Assembly: GCA_025716855.1 (NCBI GenBank)
Contig: JAIXMQ010000091.1
Coordinates: 1-64,000, forward strand
Source: Pilaira anomala
Lineage: Eukaryota > Mucoromycota > Mucoromycetes > Mucorales > Mucoraceae
DNA: 64,000 nucleotides
Direction: 5' to 3'
The notes below the pieces were generated by a model. That model saw nothing but the letters and a program-made list of their open reading frames with translations, did no database searches and was not told the DNA's origin. Positions 11,159 to 23,153 of the stretch are shown here, in pieces. Position numbers and translations under genes: made by a program. Each line of letters begins with the position of its first letter. Within the stretch, counting starts at the first letter, position 1.

Positions 11159-13670
11159 ATGGTCACTACACGCAATGGTAAAAAGAAAGAGACACCTCAA
11201 AAACGCAAACCTCAACCTGAACTAAGCTCCAGCTCTGAACATACTTCAAAAAAGCACAAGGGAAAAGAACCTGCTGCTATCCAGTCCGCAGCAGCAGCAG
11301 CCGCAACCGTAACCGCAGCAGCAGCAGCAGCAGATATGGATACTACAGACGTAACACATCACGAAACAATAAATAATCAAGAAGAGAATAACGAAGCGGA
11401 AGAATCAATAGAGGAAGAAGAATTCGATGACGATGAGATAGATTGGGAAACCATCCAATTGCCATCCACCCATGTTGAGACATACAATGATATTGAAATC
11501 GTAATGGACTCAACCATACCACAAAAACCCAAAAGATCAGCACAAGAGCTTGCTTATCAACGATCGCTTCGTGATTGGATCCATAACTGTCATATTTTAT
11601 GCTTAATCGCTCATTTCAAGCTACGTAATATTTGGTGTTCAAGACCTGAATTCAAGGTAATACAACCAAAACTTTAAAATTTTAAATCAACGCCTAAAAA
11701 AATCATTTTAGTTCATTATACCACAACATATTCAATCCATTACAGATCAAACCGACCGTTTAAAATCTTTACTTGCATGGTGGCGTGAATACTTTAAACT
11801 CACCGGTCCAGGTTTACAATCACGACCACCTCATTACTTTAACTACATTTCAAATAGGGACAGCTTATTACTACAAGTCACGAAATCCAATGAAGACAGC
11901 GATTATATTCCAGACTTTGAAAGCTTCATTCAATTCCTTCACAACGCTTCAGGTACACGCGATACCAGTGCAGAACTGTTTGTTGCCTTATTAAGATCTA
12001 CAGGCTTTGAAGCACGTTTAGTATGTTCACTACAACCTGTTCCCTATAAACTACCTATCGCACCGAAACAACCAACTCCAGCAGATACCACCACCACCAC
12101 CACCACCATCGATTCTTCACCTTCCACTACTACGGTCGAATTTAAATTCAGGACCCCAACATTAAGGCCTTATGTTGACACGGACACACAGCTAAAGCAA
12201 CCGAAATCAAAAGCTCCGACTGTCTGGGCAGAGATTTTTTGTACAAAAAAGAACCGATGGATCTGTATCGACCCGATTCGAGGTCTGATCGATACCCCAT
12301 TACGTATGGAACCGGCTTTGATGGACCGAACCAACCGACTCTCCATGGTATTAGGATTTGACCCTGTCGATGCCAAAAGACGGTTCAATATCACGGACCT
12401 GACACAACGCTATACCTGTCATTTTGAACGCGCCTTAAAGGAACGTGAAAGACCGTTAAGTCAACGTGAATCGAGTTCTGGGCTTCACCTTTGGACTCAA
12501 ACTGTATTGGATCTTTTAACTCATAAGAATAAGTTGACCTCAAGAGACTTGACTGAACAAACTCAGTTAGCGCAAAGGGTGGTCCATGAAGTCATGCCAA
12601 AGGCCATTGGAAAGTTTAATCATCATCCATTGTACGCTTTAGAAAGGCATTTAAAGAAATACGAGATCTTGTACCCGAAGGATCCTGTCTTAGGTTTCAT
12701 TCGTGGAGAAACGATTTATCCAAGGAAATGTGTAAAGACCTTGAAAACGGCTGAGATGTATCGAAAGTTGGGTCGTGTGGTTAAAAAGGGTGAACAGCCT
12801 TTGAAGATGGTACAGACAAATCCCGTGACGCTTGAACGAAAGAGATTAAAGGAAAGAGCAAATATGTCGGGTGATGCGTTATTGATTGGATGTTATGGTG
12901 AATGGCAAACAGAATTATATGTACCACCACCTGTCATAAATGTAAAGTTTACTTTTTTTTTTTAAAAAAAAATGATGATATGTATTTATTTATTTTTCGC
13001 TTCTATTTTTAAAAGGGGAGAATTCCTAAAAATGAGTATGGAACAATTGATCTTTTTACACCTACCATGTTACCAAAAGGCGCTGCACATATACCAAGTA
13101 AAGTATACACACACATGGTTTTTTAAAAAATGTTTATTTGAAAAATAATCCATTTTTCCATTTCTAGTTAAAGGAATTTCAAAAATGGCAAAGAAATTAG
13201 GAATAGATTATGCCGATGCTGTGGTAAGGTTATATATAAAGCAGAAGAAGAAGAAGAAGAAGAAGAGTGTTTTAATTTCTCTCTTTCTTTTTTTTTTTTT
13301 ATTATTAGACCGGGTTCGATTATGTTAAAATGAAGTCTGTACCTATCTTAGATGGTATAGTAATAGCAGAAGAATCCAAACAAGTTTTATTAGAGGTAAA
13401 AAAAAACTCTGAAAAAAAAAACACACACACGTTTGATCTATAACATTACAATGTATTTAGGCTTGGGAAGAACATGATCAAAACGAAAGCATGAAAGCAT
13501 TTGCAAAACAAGAGAAAGAAACCTTATTAAGATGGAGAAAATTAATCAAGTCACTTTTAATCAAGGCAAGAGTAGATCAAGAATACGGTAAAGAAAAAGA
13601 ACAAGAAGACGTTTGGTCCTCCTATAAGCAAGAAGGAGGAGGAGGAGGAGGATTTCTTCCAGAAGATTAA
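11159..13670 (+). CDS. RAD4: DNA damage recognition protein Rad4 / XPC
   Basis: Recognises helix-distorting lesions and starts global-genome nucleotide excision repair, with Rad23 as partner. Exons are 11159-11656, 11712-12941, 13016-13097, 13168-13223, 13309-13395 and 13461-13670 (720 residues). The first 130 residues are a basic then acidic disordered region (KKHKGKE, EEEEFDDDEIDWE). The transglutaminase-like fold follows (SLLAWWREYF, AELFVALLRSTGFEARLV, WAEIFCTKKNRWICIDP). The beta-hairpin domains come next: BHD1/2 with HPLYALERHLKKYEILYP and FIRGETIYPRKCVKTLKT, and BHD3 with GRIPKNEYGTIDLF, MLPKGAAHIPIKG and YADAVTGFDY. A GGA repeat encodes a Gly run just before the stop. ATG 11159 is chosen over an upstream in-frame codon inside the poly-T leader. 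Confidence 0.94.
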
Positions 13671-13695
13671 AAACAATTTTCAATAAATAATATTT

Positions 13696-14645
13696 TTATT
13701 CTATAACTACAGCAAAATTATTTCGTCCACCACCTTCTTTTCCAGGTAAAATTTTCTTTTTCCAATTCACATGTTTTGTATTTGGTACGTCGGTTAATTC
13801 AAATAAATAATAAGCAAGTTTGTTGGAAAAATGATGATGAATGCATTTAGTATATCCAATTGATTTCATCATCGATAATAAATAGTCGTGTGTCATGTAC
13901 CGAGAGTTATCAATGCAAGGTAAAGGGACGACTAGAAACAGATAATGTAATCGATCCGTGACAGATGGCATTGTAAGAAAATCTCGGGTATGAATCAACA
14001 TTTGTCCTATAATCATCATCATCATAAAAAAAAAATTCAGTGTTTCGTGTATATACAATATAACTTTTTTCACTCTTCTATATATATATATATACCTCGA
14101 TCTTTAGGATCACCTACAAAATTAATGACTAAACTCAAACAGACAATATCAAATTTAGTTTCATCCGTTGAAGGTGGAATCATCTTTAAAAAGTCCTGCT
14201 TTTGAATATCCGGATGCTGAGGGTTCAAATCAATTGGTTTTGCAGTAATCCAAGAACTATACTGTTTATAATTATCAGGCGCTACAGCTCCAATATCCAA
14301 GACCTTGAAAGGTCTTTTTGAACTGTCCAAGGGCTCCTTACAGTGTGTCTTTAAAGTTTGAATCAACCACTTGGAAGAATCACCCCCTCTTGACTTACTT
14401 TGTCCTAATTGTGAAGCCTTTTGATACCAATCTAAACCACCCATCGATTCCATTTCTGTCAAGATCTCTTTTTCGTACGTCAAGTTGGCTGCACTGGGTT
14501 CTGAACGTGCCTTGGCAAGTTCTTTGTTCAGTACATGGAATCGTCGAATAAGTCGTGCAGTTTCTACTCTTGAGTGTTTGAATTTGGCGTCGGTTGGTTG
14601 AACTCGTGCTGTGATCGGTTGCTTCTTTTTTTGTTTCTTTGCCAT
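13696..14645 (-). CDS. BMT2: 25S rRNA (adenine-N1)-methyltransferase Bmt2
   Basis: A nucleolar SAM-dependent enzyme that makes an m1A in domain IV of 25S rRNA. Exons are 14096-14645 and 13696-14006 (286 residues). A basic N terminus (MAKKQKKKQPI) suits nucleolar targeting. The region after it, VETARLIRRFHVLNKELAK, is a family feature. The SAM-binding motif is FKVLDIGAVAPDNY. It is followed by IDLNPQHPDIQKQDFL and the catalytic-side motif FDIVCLSLVINFVGDP, which runs across the intron into DRGQMLIHTRDFL. LFLVVPLPCIDNSRYM matches the Bmt2 C-terminal half. Its stop lies 25 bp from the convergent RAD4 stop. A GT repeat (14741-14766) sits upstream. Confidence 0.9.
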
Positions 14646-15292
14646 TGTATTTAAAGTAATATTAAAAAAAAAAGGTTTTTTTTTTTTTTTTTTTTTTTTG
14701 AAGTGTTGTAATTGTGAGAGGTCACAATAACCCCGCTGATTTACTTGAGTGTGTGTGTGTGTGTGTATCAAACTTGACATATATATACAAAAGAGGAGGT
14801 TCTATGCACATCTCAAGTGTATCATCATGTTCTCAAATGACAATACGGTGTGACTGAGGTAGTAGCTCTAAAGCGTAATCATTTACTATAAGACGTAAAT
14901 TAGTTTTTTATGTGTGTTTTTTTTTAAAAAAAAGAAAACTGTATATGTACCCGATCCCCCTCTCTTCAACTTAATTCTATTTTTGAGAATAATAAATTAT
15001 ATTAAACGTTAACTTTGATCAATTTTTTAGTAAACGAGTTCGATAGTTACTTTTTGCACTCAAAAAAGAAAACTTGTTTTTTTTTACTCGATATATAAAA
15101 TAGATGATGGGGGGGGGGGTTTCCCTTACTGTAATGTAGTGTATCAGCTCGATGTAGTTATTATCAAATGCAGTTTAATAGAATTGTGTTGTTTATTCTA
15201 TTACCACCACATACAAACTGAGCCTGTATAATATTTTTTTTTTCCCTTTTTTATTACTCTCTCTCTCATTTTTTTTTTTTTAAATTGTAACA
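14646..15292. other. Divergent intergenic region with GT repeat and G run
   Basis: Includes a long T run (14678-14699), a (GT)n tract around 14741-14766 and a run of ten Gs at about 15110-15119. A pyrimidine-rich leader (15229-15282) precedes the NTAQ1 start. No coding region is supported. Confidence 0.6.
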
Positions 15293-16149
15293 ATGTTGAA
15301 TGTCAAAAAGTTAAATTTAACTTATACACGTTGTTACTGTGAAGAAAATATTTATTTGCTTTGTCAAGAGATTAAAGAAAAGCAGAAAGAATTACTCGAG
15401 TCAAGTTATGTAGTTTACATTAGTAATCCAAACAAAACAGTAAAGAAGCAAAAAAAAAAAAAAAAAAAAAAAAAGTTTTATCTGTATTTATGAGGTCTTA
15501 ATAAAATATATATATATATACAGGTACCTTTATGGAAACAAAAAGCAGGAGTTAACTCACAACCAGTGATTTGGGTAAAATATAATAATAATAATAAAAT
15601 TAGGATGCAATGCAAAAAAAAAAAAAAATGTTTAAACGCCACCCCTCTTCTCTAATAAGGATTATCATGTCATTCTTTATGTTGAAGGCATGATTTATGA
15701 TTATGATACTGTACTTCCATTTCCCTGTAATGCAACAGAATATTTTATTCAAACGTTTAAACCTGAATTGAATTTGAAAAGTCAGTTTGACAGGTATAAA
15801 ATAATAACGACGAGTTGTTTATAAATAAAAAAAGGTTGAAACTTATTATTCATACCATTTATAGATACTTTCGAGTGGTTCGTGCAGAAACTTACCTGTT
15901 AGAATTTTCATCTGATAGAAATCACATGGTAACCAATAAATGTCTATTATATGATTCGACTTTATTTTAAATCATATTTTTAATACATAGATCAAAGAAG
16001 ATGGTACTTATTATGCTGAACCACCTACGTATCCACCAATTAAATCAAGCGGTAACCCAAATAACTTGTTTGATTTTATTTCAATGGAAAGAAACGATAA
16101 ACTTGGTAAAGTTTTATCGACAAAAGAATTTTATGCTTTCTTATTATAG
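15293..16149 (+). CDS. NTAQ1: Protein N-terminal glutamine amidohydrolase (NTAQ1)
   Basis: Converts N-terminal Gln to Glu, a tertiary-to-secondary degron step of the Arg/N-degron pathway. Exons are 15293-15439, 15524-15574, 15660-15793, 15865-15928 and 15991-16149 (184 residues, near the human 205). The catalytic triad context is clear: Cys in YTRCYCEENIYLL, His in VIWDYHVILYV, and Asp in IYDYDTVLPFPC. Further conserved segments are FRVVRAETYLLEFSSDRNHM and the C-terminal NNLFDFISMER. Saccharomyces lacks Nta1-independent NTAQ1, so its presence here is a trait of other fungal lineages and animals. The start is preceded by the usual T run. The G-gamma gene follows on the same strand after 163 bp. 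Confidence 0.94.
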
Positions 16150-16164
16150 TTTCAGTATCACGAG

Positions 16165-16195
<31 letters not shown>

Positions 16196-16312
16196 GCTTC
16201 TCACCCCTTTCCTATTTTATCCTCCCTTCTTTTTTTTTTTTTTTTTTTTGTACTTCTTTTTTCTCTTTTTCTCTCTCTCTTTTTTTTTTTTTTCTTTGAA
16301 TAAAAAAAAAAT

Positions 16313-16619
16313 ATGCCATCACGAAAAGGACAAACGATATCAGAAGCGAAATTAGCTAGATTACTAGAATACAATCGAAATTTAAAAGAACAACTGGATA
16401 TACCAAGAATTACAGTTTCTGAAGCCTCTTCTAGGTAACTAAGCAACTACATATATACACATATAAAAAACTTATTCACACTGATTTAAATATCATAGTA
16501 TCATAGATTATTGTAATGAAACCAAAGACGCATTACTTCCATCTATTTGGGGTCCTATTGATAAAAAAGATGATCCATTTACACCTATAAATAATAGAGG
16601 TTGTTGTATAATAATGTAA
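16313..16619 (+). CDS. STE18: Heterotrimeric G-protein gamma subunit
   Basis: Pairs with G-beta to transmit pheromone or nutrient signals from membrane receptors. Exons are 16313-16434 and 16499-16619 (80 residues). The N-terminal helix (EAKLARLLEYNRNLKEQL) forms the coiled coil with G-beta. The segment SIIDYCNETKDALLPSIWGP is the conserved fungal G-gamma core. The protein ends CCIIM: the CaaX box CIIM for farnesylation, with an adjacent Cys suited to palmitoylation, as in other fungal G-gamma proteins. A second possible acceptor at 16506 would bring an immediate stop, so the first was used. The convergent glutaredoxin-like gene ends only 41 bp away. Confidence 0.93.
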
Positions 16620-16660
16620 TAATAAATTTATTTCTCTCTCTCTCTCTTTCTTTTCTCTCC

Positions 16661-17026
16661 TTAATATTTTGGATTGATTTTTCCTGTGGCTTCATATAAT
16701 TTAATGGCTTCTAATAAACTCTCTTCAGGTACTCTATGTTGCATTAAAAATTTATCGTTTAAATGTAATACAGGTACATCAAACATGTATTTATCGTGAA
16801 ATTCGATCGGACATTCTTCTTCATGAATATCGAGTACAGTTAAACTAAAAGGTGTCTACTTTTTTCTGTTTAACTTTTTATGTATTATTCTATTTTTGTT
16901 CAAGTTTTTTTTTTTTTTTTTTTTTTTTACCTTTTGTTGAACACGAACAATGGCTTCTTTTGCTTTTGTGCATAATGAACATGTACTAGAAGAAAATAAT
17001 GTGATAGCTGCTTTTCGTGTTGCCAT
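16661..17026 (-). CDS. Glutaredoxin-like protein (DUF836, C5orf63/YDR286C type)
   Basis: A small thioredoxin-fold protein of unknown physiological substrate. Exons are 16931-17026 and 16661-16855 (96 residues). The opening ITLFSSSTCSLCTKAKEAI holds a CSLC redox motif at the position of the glutaredoxin active site. The second exon has the beta strand LTVLDIHEEECP and the cis-proline element FDVPVLHLNDK, then a C-terminal helix. Lengths and motifs fit the YDR286C/C5orf63 family, which is often mitochondrial; I see no strong targeting peptide. Upstream A and T runs over 17031-17110 flank the start codon. Confidence 0.85.
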
Positions 17027-17061
<35 letters not shown>

Positions 17062-17223
17062 TGTGTAGAGAACAAAAAAGGGGGGAGTTTTTTTTTTTTT
17101 TTTTTTTTTTACACAAGGTTTTATTTTTTATTCTAACTCAACTGTTGTGACTACTACGACTATTTAAAAAAAAAAGTCCCTTGTGTTCAAAAAAAAAATG
17201 ACAGTTTTTTATTTTTTTATTTT

Positions 17224-19632
17224 TTATGCATTAAAGTTACAAACAACAGCATACGTTTGATCATCAATCACCGCCTCCACACGAAGTTCAACTTCACCAA
17301 AATACATCTAAATTTAAAAAAAATAAGTTCCTTTTTCAAAGAAATCCATTTTTAAAAAAAAAAAAAAAAAACTTACTTTGATGGTCAGAGGTACTGGGTC
17401 TCCTGGTCTCACATTGGGTAATGGAGGCATAGGAATTTCAAAATCAAATACCTTTCGAATGGTTGTGGTATTATTAGAAATGGTATATCTTGGTTCAGTA
17501 TCACTTTCAGAAGCATAGAAAGTACATGCAGTATGGCTAGGATAATAAGTGATATAATTACGAGAAATACAACTATCAATATCTACAAAAAATAGAGAAG
17601 AGTTGAATAAGTTTGATATCGAACAGTAAAAAAAAGTTCATTACTTACCAAGAGGCTTTCCTCTTTCTACATAGGTAGAAAATCGATTATCACATCGAAT
17701 ACTTCCATCAGGTCTAGTGATTTTATATTCAGGAGGATCGATTAAAGGATCAAATATATTGGTGATTTCAATACCGTACCAAGTTCTAGGGATACGAGTA
17801 GCAATCTTTGTAGGATACATGCCAAAATAAACGGCACCACGAGAGACAGCCATCTCGGGACGATCTGGTTGTACAATACGAATATGTTCAGGAGCAAACT
17901 CTTTTTCCATTTGACTGTAGAGGTAGGAAGAGGAACCAAAACCACCTACCATGAAGATGGCTTTTAAACTCTTTGTTTCTTTTTGAAGGTCTTTACAGAG
18001 TTGAACTACTTCTCGAATAACAGGGTCAAATACGTGTTTCTTCATTTCTTCTTTTGTGAATGTCATGGTGCCTTCGTCTAATCCAATCGAGGGTTCTGTC
18101 TTGGTGACTAAATCAAATCCCATTGAAATATCTGAATATAAATCGTCTGTGCCATCAAATAATGGCTTTAAATTGTCTATATATATATATATATTAGCCT
18201 CCATATAAAGTATAACACTTTCTTTTTTTTTTTTCTTACCAACAAAGATATCCATCATATGGTCAAGAGGAGCATCAGGAATTTCAATGGTTCCATTAGG
18301 AGAACGACGAATGACCTTTTTCAACTTTTTTCTTAAATGCTTTCTAAAGTTTCGATCGATAAAAGTAGATCCACAGGATTTACCAATACCTTTTGTACTT
18401 TCCCTAAACTTTCTGTTTCCATTTGAGTCCATTTCAACTCGAAACACAATTAAATCTACCGTACCACCTATTATATAGAAAGATGAATTATGTTGAAAGT
18501 TTTTTTTTACTATATCTCTTTTTTACCTCCAGCATCACAAATCATAAACTCGTCACCATGTTGCATATTAAACTTATCACAGGTTTTTTCACAATAAAGT
18601 GCTGCAGCTTCAGGTTCAGAAATCAACATTAATCGATCACGATGATCTGTAGAATTAATTAATCCAGCTTGAATAGCCGCTTCTCTCATAATTTGTTTGG
18701 ATTTATCTGACCACATGGCAGGTACCTTTATATTTCAATAGTGTTTTTTTTTTTTTTTTAATTCCTGATTTTACTTTCTTTTATATGTAACTTACTGTTA
18801 AACAAAATCTAGCTTGTTTTTCAAAATTGTTATGAAATCCTTTTTTTGTCATATCAATCTTGATATAACCAAAGAACTTTTCCAAATAATCTTAAAAAAA
18901 AAAGAAATATACTAAGTAAAAAAAATAAAATAAAAGTAAGTTCTTTTTTTACCTGCAATGATATCTGTCACTGTCAAATCTAATGGTAATTGTCTTACAA
19001 CACCTTCCAAGTTATCATCAAGATATAATTTGAATTGTTGTAAAATGGTGATATTTGGAAACTTGGATTTTCCTGCTTTAGCTGATCTACCCCATTGAAT
19101 TAATTTCTATAAAAAAAATAAGTCATTCTCTCTCTCTCTCTATAGTATATGAGACACTCTTTACTTACGTTGTTATCTCTGTTATATAACTAATAAAGAA
19201 AAAAATTTAGGTTAAATGATTCTATTTTAACAATTATATAACTTACACAAATTGTAGGACACTATTTAAATTGAATGTCAGTAAAAAAAAAAACGCCTCA
19301 AAATGGCAACACACAACAATCTTACCTTTGGATAACTATAATCAGGTTGACCTGGCCTATATTTTTTTTTACAATGCTATGAATTTCTTTTGGTCTCCCT
19401 TTTTTAAAAATCTTGATCCTTTTTTTTTTTTACCATTTACTAATATCCGTTACTTCTTTATCCGTCATGTAAGCATAAGAACTTCCACTATAAGTGGTAC
19501 CTGAAAAAAAAAAAAAAAAAAAAAAAAATGTCAGCAATTTTTTTTTTTTTTTTTATGCTAAAAAGAAATAACTTTACCGAAATCGATACCAATGACTATA
19601 GGAAAGTCTCTATCAGGAAAAGGTACTGACAT
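17224..19632 (-). CDS. Hsp70-superfamily ATPase, HSPA12-like
   Basis: An actin/Hsp70-fold ATPase without a recognisable substrate-binding domain, as in the HSPA12A/B group that is expanded in many filamentous fungi. Twelve exons: 19578-19632, 19434-19500, 19326-19356, 19247-19261, 19169-19189, 18953-19106, 18796-18890, 18527-18725, 18240-18467, 17649-18176, 17377-17582, 17224-17307 (560 residues). Phosphate-1 motif: VIGIDFGTTYSG. Connect-1/phosphate-2: EFMICDAGGGTVDLIVF. Adenosine motif: IFMVGGFGSSSYLYSQ. LISEPEAAALYC is also typical. The last 150 residues form a beta-rich C-terminal region. Two exons are only 15 and 21 nt. The cellular role is not known. Confidence 0.87.
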
Positions 19633-20166
19633 TGTTCAAGATTAAGAAAGAAAAAAGAAAAAAAGAAACAAAAACAAAAAAAAAAAAGAAAAAATATAAA
19701 AACAGCCCAGTGTAACTAAGCCCTCTTTTTTTTTCTCGCCCAATACATTCAAAAAAGTTTAAAAGTAACAGTTACACGATGGTATTTTCAAACTCAAATG
19801 GTAATTTGGCTTTTTTCTTGCATCAAAATCTATTACATGATTGTGCCCCCTTACTCAACTTTCATACGAAATTGTTTAGTTTTAAGACATTGTCTCTACT
19901 AATAATGATCTATCAAACCATACCTTCCTGTTGTCTAAAATTTGAGAAAAAAAGACTTGATTCTTCTACACTCTCTCTCGTGAAAACCAGTCTTGTTAGA
20001 TCTCAGAGATATTCATACAATCAACTTATTACCCTGTCAATATTATTTTGGATTTTCTGCGGATTTTACTCTTATTTTACTAACGCTTTTGACACTCGGA
20101 GAAAGAGAGAGAGAGACTAAATCTTGACATTGTATTTTTTAATCTTTTTATTATATAATATTTATG

Positions 20167-20198
<32 letters not shown>
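19633..20198. other. Intergenic region, no supported gene
   Basis: AT-rich, with A-rich DNA at 19640-19695 and a 30-base T run at 20170-20200 next to the dolichol kinase stop. A 113-codon open frame at 19779-20120 has no recognisable similarity, starts in low-complexity DNA and ends in a GA repeat. I do not treat it as a gene. Confidence 0.5.
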
Positions 20199-20203
<5 letters not shown>

Positions 20204-21512
20204 TTGTATGTCCCAAAACAACAAGGGCATACATATAAAGTGGTATGATGATATTATCGTTCTGAGTAGAAAAGGCCTCAAGCAACGCTATTTAGAAAGA
20301 AAGTAAAAAAAAAAGAAATGAGTATACAATAAAGAAGAAAAAAAAATTTACAAGTTATTTCTTACCTGTTAAAGTAATTACAAAAGAATAATTTAACCAT
20401 TCAGTCGGTCCAGCCGAAGCAGCAAATCGAGTGGCATCATCCACCCCAATTAAGGCAGCACTATAGACAATCATGGACGAACTCAAAAAGACGGCAATAA
20501 TAAAAGCAATTGTACCTTCTACTGTCTTTTTCGTACCAGGCCAATGCCATCTTCCATATCTTTTTCCGATTAATGATGCAGCAGCATCACCAAATCCTAA
20601 AGATAAAATCCCAGATAAACTAGCCAATACATTTGAACTATATACATATCAGTATATACAACACACACACTTTTTTTTTACTTTACCATCCAAGCCAAAC
20701 AGGACTAGCACAACCTAATAAAAGATAAATATGACTCAAGATAACAGGCCCTAAATCTCGATTATCAATAAACTCTGTCAAGAACATATGCAGACTTTTT
20801 CCCCAAGGCCATACAGCAAAGTAACGAAGATACTCTAAATAGATAAAGCCAGAGAGTGCTACACCAAAAGCCAATTGAAGGAAGCCTAATTCAAATAAGA
20901 CACCGGGTACAAACATAATCACAGCTAAAGCATGAAATAATTTTCTCTTTTTATTTAATGAACTCGTCAATGATTTTCCTTCCGCTCCATTATTATGTGA
21001 TCCAAAGAACGGTGGTTCGCTTTGTAAACTGGTTGGATTAAAATCCAAGATAAGTACCCAGATCACTACAGTCGTAATGACCGTGAGTGCCCAATATAAA
21101 CATAAGAACATACGAGAAGGTGACATATAAAGAAAATCAAGTGTCCTATTACCAAAAAAGATTATTTAAAAATTCATCTTTTTCTTTTTTTTTTCTTTTT
21201 TTTTTACCACATGAACGGATTTTCTCCGGTGATTGTTTTACAAATCGGTGCAATAATAAAAAATACAATGATGGCAGTTAAACTATAAAATGCAACAGCA
21301 ATCAACAACTTTTTGTTTCGAAAAATAGATGCATTTTGTACAGTAGGTAACGTTCTCCAATAAGGTCTTTGAGCTAATCGACGCGATTGACGTAACAATG
21401 GGTACGTGATGACTCCTATAAATATCATACCGACTACAAGTGCATGAATTAATACCATACTAGGAGATATATCGCTATAATGTAAATACGTAGGAGTACT
21501 ATCAGAGTAATA

Positions 21513-21548
<36 letters not shown>

Positions 21549-22795
21549 AAAAGGGGGGGGTTAAAAAGAGCGAGAGAGAATACCGTGATAAAATGCATAT
21601 ATACTTTACAGCGGTACAAATATATTCAGCTGCACCATGAACTACAACGGAAGCAGCTTGAGAAATAACACACATTTCACCTAGTGTAAAGCATTTCTTT
21701 AAAGTGACAACACAAATATAAAGAAACCATTGAAACATGGTGATAGAGATGATTGTCATGGTGATAGGAGTCTCTGCTAGAATTGGAGTCAATGGAGATA
21801 ATCTTGTGATTAATGTAGTAAATAATGCCGACACTAAAATACTGGATACAAATAATCCTCTTTTACGAATCACTCTTTTCAATGGATGTAAATATTCGTT
21901 TGTAAATACCAGTAAAAGTAAAATAACGCTCATAAATAACACAAGTTCCAATCTTACTTGTAAGTATGCTAAATTCAAATCATGGATGAGATTAAAAAGA
22001 TGATATTATCTCTTTTCTTCTTTTTTTTTTTTACCTGTATGAAATTCATCAAGATCTTTTCTTGAAGCATCTACTAATTTAGCTGCTGTAACCATGGGTA
22101 ATAGTAACACGCCACATAATAATCCATCGTCTGCATTTGCTCTATGTAGATAAATACAATGTTATAAATGGGCAGTGTTGTCGATGTATTTTTTTTAAAA
22201 AAATAATAATAATAATACCTAAATGATGCTTTACTGGCACCGAAAATTCGATTTACAGATTCAATTGAAGAAGGATCTGACAGATATTTTTTTCTATCAC
22301 CATCATGTTTCTTTTCTTTTGGTGAATCGATTAAATCATCAGAAGAAGTAGCAGAAGATTCATTCATTTCAATCCGTACACTCTTTCTTGATAAGTTCAC
22401 CAACATGATACCTAACCAAATAATAACAATCCAACCTTTTTTTTTTTTTTTTTAAAAGTAATTAATTTCATTCCCATTACATGTGTTGTTGCTTTTTTAC
22501 CCGTAATAATAGGATCAGAAAATGAACTTTGACCTTCTTTATATAACTGAAAAAATACCCAAAAAAAGGAAAAGGTCCAAAGTATCGCTTCTAAAGGTGC
22601 CATAAATATCTTTTCCTCTAGAATTTTTCTACTGGTATCAAGTGGATTCGACTTGAAATCATAAGCAGCTGTAGACTTTTCTAAATGACTATTCCTCTTT
22701 CTTCGAATCACTTCAAATATTTGGTCTTCTACTGAAGAAGAAGACGCAAACCCTTCATCAGGGTCTGGACTCTGAATTGGTTCGGAATCCAACAC
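20199..22795 (-). CDS. SEC59: Dolichol kinase (Sec59 type)
   Basis: A CTP-dependent ER enzyme making dolichyl phosphate for N-glycosylation, O-mannosylation and GPI anchors. Supported exons from the 5' side: 22501-22795, 22219-22435, 22035-22141, 21610-21968, 21208-21512, 20687-21145, 20366-20637, 20199-20287. The CTP-binding region near the C terminus is diagnostic: LSLGFGDAAASLIGKRYGRW followed by PGTKKTVEGT. The last exon reads ALLEAFSTQNDNIIIPLY, also a hallmark. Over ten hydrophobic spans precede it. The 5' end is unresolved: the frame stays open past 22795 without an in-frame ATG. A tiny first exon starting at ATG 22981, spliced to an acceptor near 22797, would be in phase but is unproven. 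Confidence 0.9.
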
Positions 22796-23153
22796 ACTTT
22801 TCTTATTAACTAATCGAGACAGCGTGAAATAGGTAGAAGAAAAAAAAAGAAGTTAAAGAGAGAAAGAGAAAGGGTGATGATATATACAAGTCTCTCTCTC
22901 TTTTTTTTTTTTTATGTATTGTATTTACAATAACCCTTTGAAACCCAGGTTCCTCGGACGCTTTTTTTTTTTTTTTAACATTTTGTCTTTTACACCATAA
23001 AGCACGTGCAAATTACTACTATTGTTTCACCAACAAATGGATAATCATCATACTACTTTCTAATTTAATGATGCACCAAGATGGATTGTAATTGATAAAA
23101 AAGTAAATGTAAAATAGTTATTCACAGGAGAAAGAGATATATATGTATATTTA
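22796..23153. other. Region upstream of dolichol kinase
   Basis: Contains a possible short first exon of dolichol kinase (ATG at 22981, minus strand) followed by a pyrimidine-rich intron. Beyond it lies AT-rich DNA up to the stop of the mitochondrial release factor gene. A CACGTG hexamer is at about 23002-23007. Nothing else is supported. Confidence 0.4.

Noticed and set aside
19779..20120. 113-codon frame MVFSNSNGNLAFFL...
   Set aside because: No recognisable family and a low-complexity end; composition is as expected from AT-rich non-coding DNA.
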